From an uncultured Chlamydiae bacterium (GTDB lineage Bacteria; Chlamydiota; Chlamydiia; Chlamydiales; CALBHK01), in NCBI GenBank assembly GCA_937894565.1, contig CALBHK010000208.1, positions 1-5,632 on the forward strand: a DNA stretch of 5,632 nucleotides, in the 5' to 3' direction. This document shows positions 4,183-5,632 of this stretch, in pieces. The position numbers and the translations under genes are program-made. The notes under the pieces are model-generated. The model did no database searches. It was not told where the DNA came from and saw only the letters and a program-made list of their open reading frames with translations. How positions within the stretch are numbered: the first letter of the stretch is position 1; every line of letters begins with the position of its first letter.

Positions 4183-5481
4183 ATGAAACGAATGATTGAC
4201 GCCGCTACATGGGCGAATGAGAAGTTTGGAGAACTGCCGATGGTAGCAAGATTGCTACTCATCGGCATGATTACGATAGCTGATGACCAGGGACGATTGA
4301 AGGCCAACGCCGCGTGGTTGCGTGCTCAGATTTTTCCCTACGATGATTTGGGCAGTGATGACATTGGCAACTCTCTCTGCCTGATCGCCGACAACGAAAC
4401 TATTAAGCTGTATGAGGTAGAAGGTAAGCGGTATGCCCAACTTTTAAACTGGTGGGAGTACCAGAGCCTACAGTACGCGCAGCCATCACGGTATCCGCGC
4501 CCAGAGGGCTGGCAAGACAGAATTCGCTACAACTACAGCCGCGGAGTAATCCTATGCAATAACTGGACCCTTGCGGATGGCAGTCGGGGGAAGGACACTT
4601 GCGACGAAAACGGCACTCCTATCAGTGCCGAAAGTGTCAAAAACAAGCAAAATCCACCTGGTAATCCACCTGGAATTCCAGGTGAAGGTACAAATAAAGA
4701 TAAAGAAGAAGATAAAGATCAAGATCATGATCTTAAGAGAGAGTGTGATCTCGTATACCCACCCGACCCCGCCCCCACTTTTGAAGAACCTGTTTTGGCT
4801 GCTGATGGGGAAACGCAAACAGAAAAACACGAAATTCCCGCTCAAGGCGACCCGCAACCCGTTTCTGAAGACGCGGTTCAGGAAGAAGCGCAAGCGGTTG
4901 GCATCGACCCGCAAACCTTAGAGCTTTCGCGACGTTGGTCAAAAAATGCCCCCAAGCCCATAAAGGTGCGTATGAGTCCTCAGCAAGCGGCAATCGTTGC
5001 CGCAGAGCCGCCCATGTCTGACCCGCCCTCACGCGTCCAGTCCGCATCGTTCCAGCCGCCCACCGACAACCGCGTGATTAGCGCAGACGAAGAGAAAATC
5101 ATCATTCCGGCTCCAGTTTGGACGGAGATGTTGGGCGCTATGCTGGATGGGCTGGGGTTGCGCGATCTGGCATCGGCGGGAGTCGTCAAAGCCAAACGCG
5201 ACGCGAATGGCACGCTGGAAACGCTCTGCAAAATGAGCCCGAAATTCAGAACGAAAGATGGCATTCAGGAATTATTTGGCAGTTGGGCGAGGGCGCGACC
5301 CGATTACCCTGTACCCAAACCCGCATGGCTCGAAGAGCACGCAAGTTTATTTTTAGCAGGCAAAGTTCGTTATCAGGACGAAAAAAGGACAAAACAGCAT
5401 GAAAGACGTTCACCAGGAAGCGACGGAAATCGTGCAGTCAATGCAGAAGACCTCTACCCAGAGTATTCCCGCTTCGCGTAA
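4183..5481 (+). CDS. Phage replication organiser / initiator protein, 432 aa
   Basis: Probable origin-binding replication initiator, functionally like lambda O. Residues 1-130 match the N-terminal domain of phage replisome-organiser proteins: MIDAATWANEKFGELPMVAR, GMITIADDQGRLKANAAWLRAQIFPYDD, then YEVEGKRYAQLLNWWEYQ and SRYPRPEGWQDRIRYN. This is read as a winged-helix DNA-binding region. Residues 157-166 are NPPG repeats, 171-183 are almost all Lys, Asp and Glu, and 190-300 form a Pro/Glu/Gln-rich linker. A C-terminal domain from about 307 (PAPVWTEMLGAMLDGLGL...) may contact the loader or helicase; I cannot name it. ATG 4183 is chosen since GAGGTG lies 8 nt upstream; GTG 4174 falls inside that site. 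The gene contains origin-like repeats and is followed by a helicase-loader gene that overlaps its end. Confidence 0.8.
   Translation: MKRMIDAATWANEKFGELPMVARLLLIGMITIADDQGRLKANAAWLRAQIFPYDDLGSDDIGNSLCLIADNETIKLYEVEGKRYAQLLNWWEYQSLQYAQPSRYPRPEGWQDRIRYNYSRGVILCNNWTLADGSRGKDTCDENGTPISAESVKNKQNPPGNPPGIPGEGTNKDKEEDKDQDHDLKRECDLVYPPDPAPTFEEPVLAADGETQTEKHEIPAQGDPQPVSEDAVQEEAQAVGIDPQTLELSRRWSKNAPKPIKVRMSPQQAAIVAAEPPMSDPPSRVQSASFQPPTDNRVISADEEKIIIPAPVWTEMLGAMLDGLGLRDLASAGVVKAKRDANGTLETLCKMSPKFRTKDGIQELFGSWARARPDYPVPKPAWLEEHASLFLAGKVRYQDEKRTKQHERRSPGSDGNRAVNAEDLYPEYSRFA
4651..4734. other. Candidate replication origin inside the initiator gene
   Basis: AATCCACCTGG occurs twice in tandem at a 12-bp period (4651-4661, 4663-4673), followed by an inverted copy, CCAGGTG (4678-4684). 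The second copy and the inverted one form the perfect 18-bp palindrome CACCTGGAATTCCAGGTG (4667-4684). Directly after comes an AT- and purine-rich tract with repeated GATAAAGA (4690-4720) and a perfect 14-bp palindrome, AAGATCATGATCTT (4721-4734). Iterons beside an easily melted tract in the middle of the initiator gene, upstream of the helicase-loader gene, is the layout of lambdoid origins. The same DNA encodes a low-complexity linker, so constraint from the protein is the alternative explanation. Confidence 0.5.
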
Positions 5482-5632
5482 AACCACCTATCAATGTGTC
5501 AGTTGCCAGGATACCGGCTACCTCGGCTGGAAGACACCGCACGCTGGCTATCCAGTCAAGGAGTGCGCCTTTTGCGAGTGCGAGAAGGGACAGAAGACGC
5601 TCGATTACTGGAAGTTGCAGTCTATCAAGACC
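5399..5632 (+). CDS. DnaC/DnaI-like helicase loader, N-terminal part (cut by window end)
   Basis: Only the first 78 residues are present. After about 30 polar residues comes a Cys cluster: C33 and C36 in CVSCQDTGYLGW, then C56, C59 and C61 in KECAFCECEKG. A CxxC-x-DTG start followed by a second Cys group is typical of the zinc-binding N-terminus of phage and bacterial DnaC/DnaI-type helicase loaders, whose AAA+ ATPase domain would lie beyond the window. Such proteins load the replicative helicase at the origin chosen by the initiator, which fits its place after the replication protein. AAGGA lies 9 nt before the ATG, the first start in this frame, which opens after a stop at 5354-5356. It overlaps the preceding gene by 83 nt in another frame; ATG 5441 would shorten that overlap. 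Function inferred without seeing the ATPase motifs. Confidence 0.7.
   Translation, partial: MKDVHQEATEIVQSMQKTSTQSIPASRKTTYQCVSCQDTGYLGWKTPHAGYPVKECAFCECEKGQKTLDYWKLQSIKT

Noticed and set aside
4552..5402. Several open frames of 94-120 codons on both strands inside the replication gene
   Set aside because: They arise from the low-complexity, Lys-rich middle of the initiator gene, have biased compositions and lack ribosome sites.

Overview
The window looks like the integration and early replication region of a temperate phage or a phage-derived integrative element. The main evidence is a tyrosine recombinase next to a 48-bp fragment of a tRNA-Lys gene, followed by a divergent early operon. 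That operon holds a small unknown gene, a phage replication-organiser protein with origin-like repeats inside its gene, and the start of a DnaC/DnaI-type helicase loader. The host is bacterial. The N-terminal domain of the replication protein resembles proteins I associate with Chloroflexota proviruses, but this is a weak impression from memory.

Layout, left to right. (1) Positions 1-594, minus: an unrecognised 197-aa protein with a strong sigma70-type promoter (687-715) and a structured leader. (2) Positions 595-902: no gene, but it holds that promoter, a hairpin with a T-run, a 42-bp near-perfect palindrome (766-807) and the terminator of the next gene. (3) Positions 903-1691, minus: an unrecognised 262-aa protein anchored by one N-terminal membrane helix. 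(4) Positions 1692-1980: a divergent regulatory region with inverted repeats and a strong plus-strand promoter. (5) Positions 1981-2199, plus: a 72-aa ribbon-helix-helix DNA-binding protein without a visible toxin partner. (6) Positions 2200-2718: no gene. It holds a minus-strand terminator, several RNA-like hairpins, the tRNA-Lys(CUU) 3' fragment (the probable att core) and arm-type repeats on both sides of it. (7) Positions 2719-3636, minus: the integrase. (8) Positions 3637-3909: an intergenic region with a weak candidate integrase promoter, a doubtful 27-codon ORF and a hairpin. (9) Positions 3910-5632, plus: the early operon, running off the right edge.

How the parts fit together. The integrase would recombine the tRNA-derived core with a host tRNA-Lys gene. 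Repeats shared between the two flanks suggest an intact attP rather than a host/element junction, in which case the genes at 1-2199 also belong to the element. The replication protein probably binds the 12-bp repeats inside its own gene and recruits the host helicase through the loader encoded just downstream, as lambda O and P do. The promoters of the 197-aa gene and the RHH gene share AGTATTGACAC-N10-GTGTG at identical spacing, which suggests one regulator, possibly the RHH protein itself. No CI-like repressor, excisionase or virion gene is visible.
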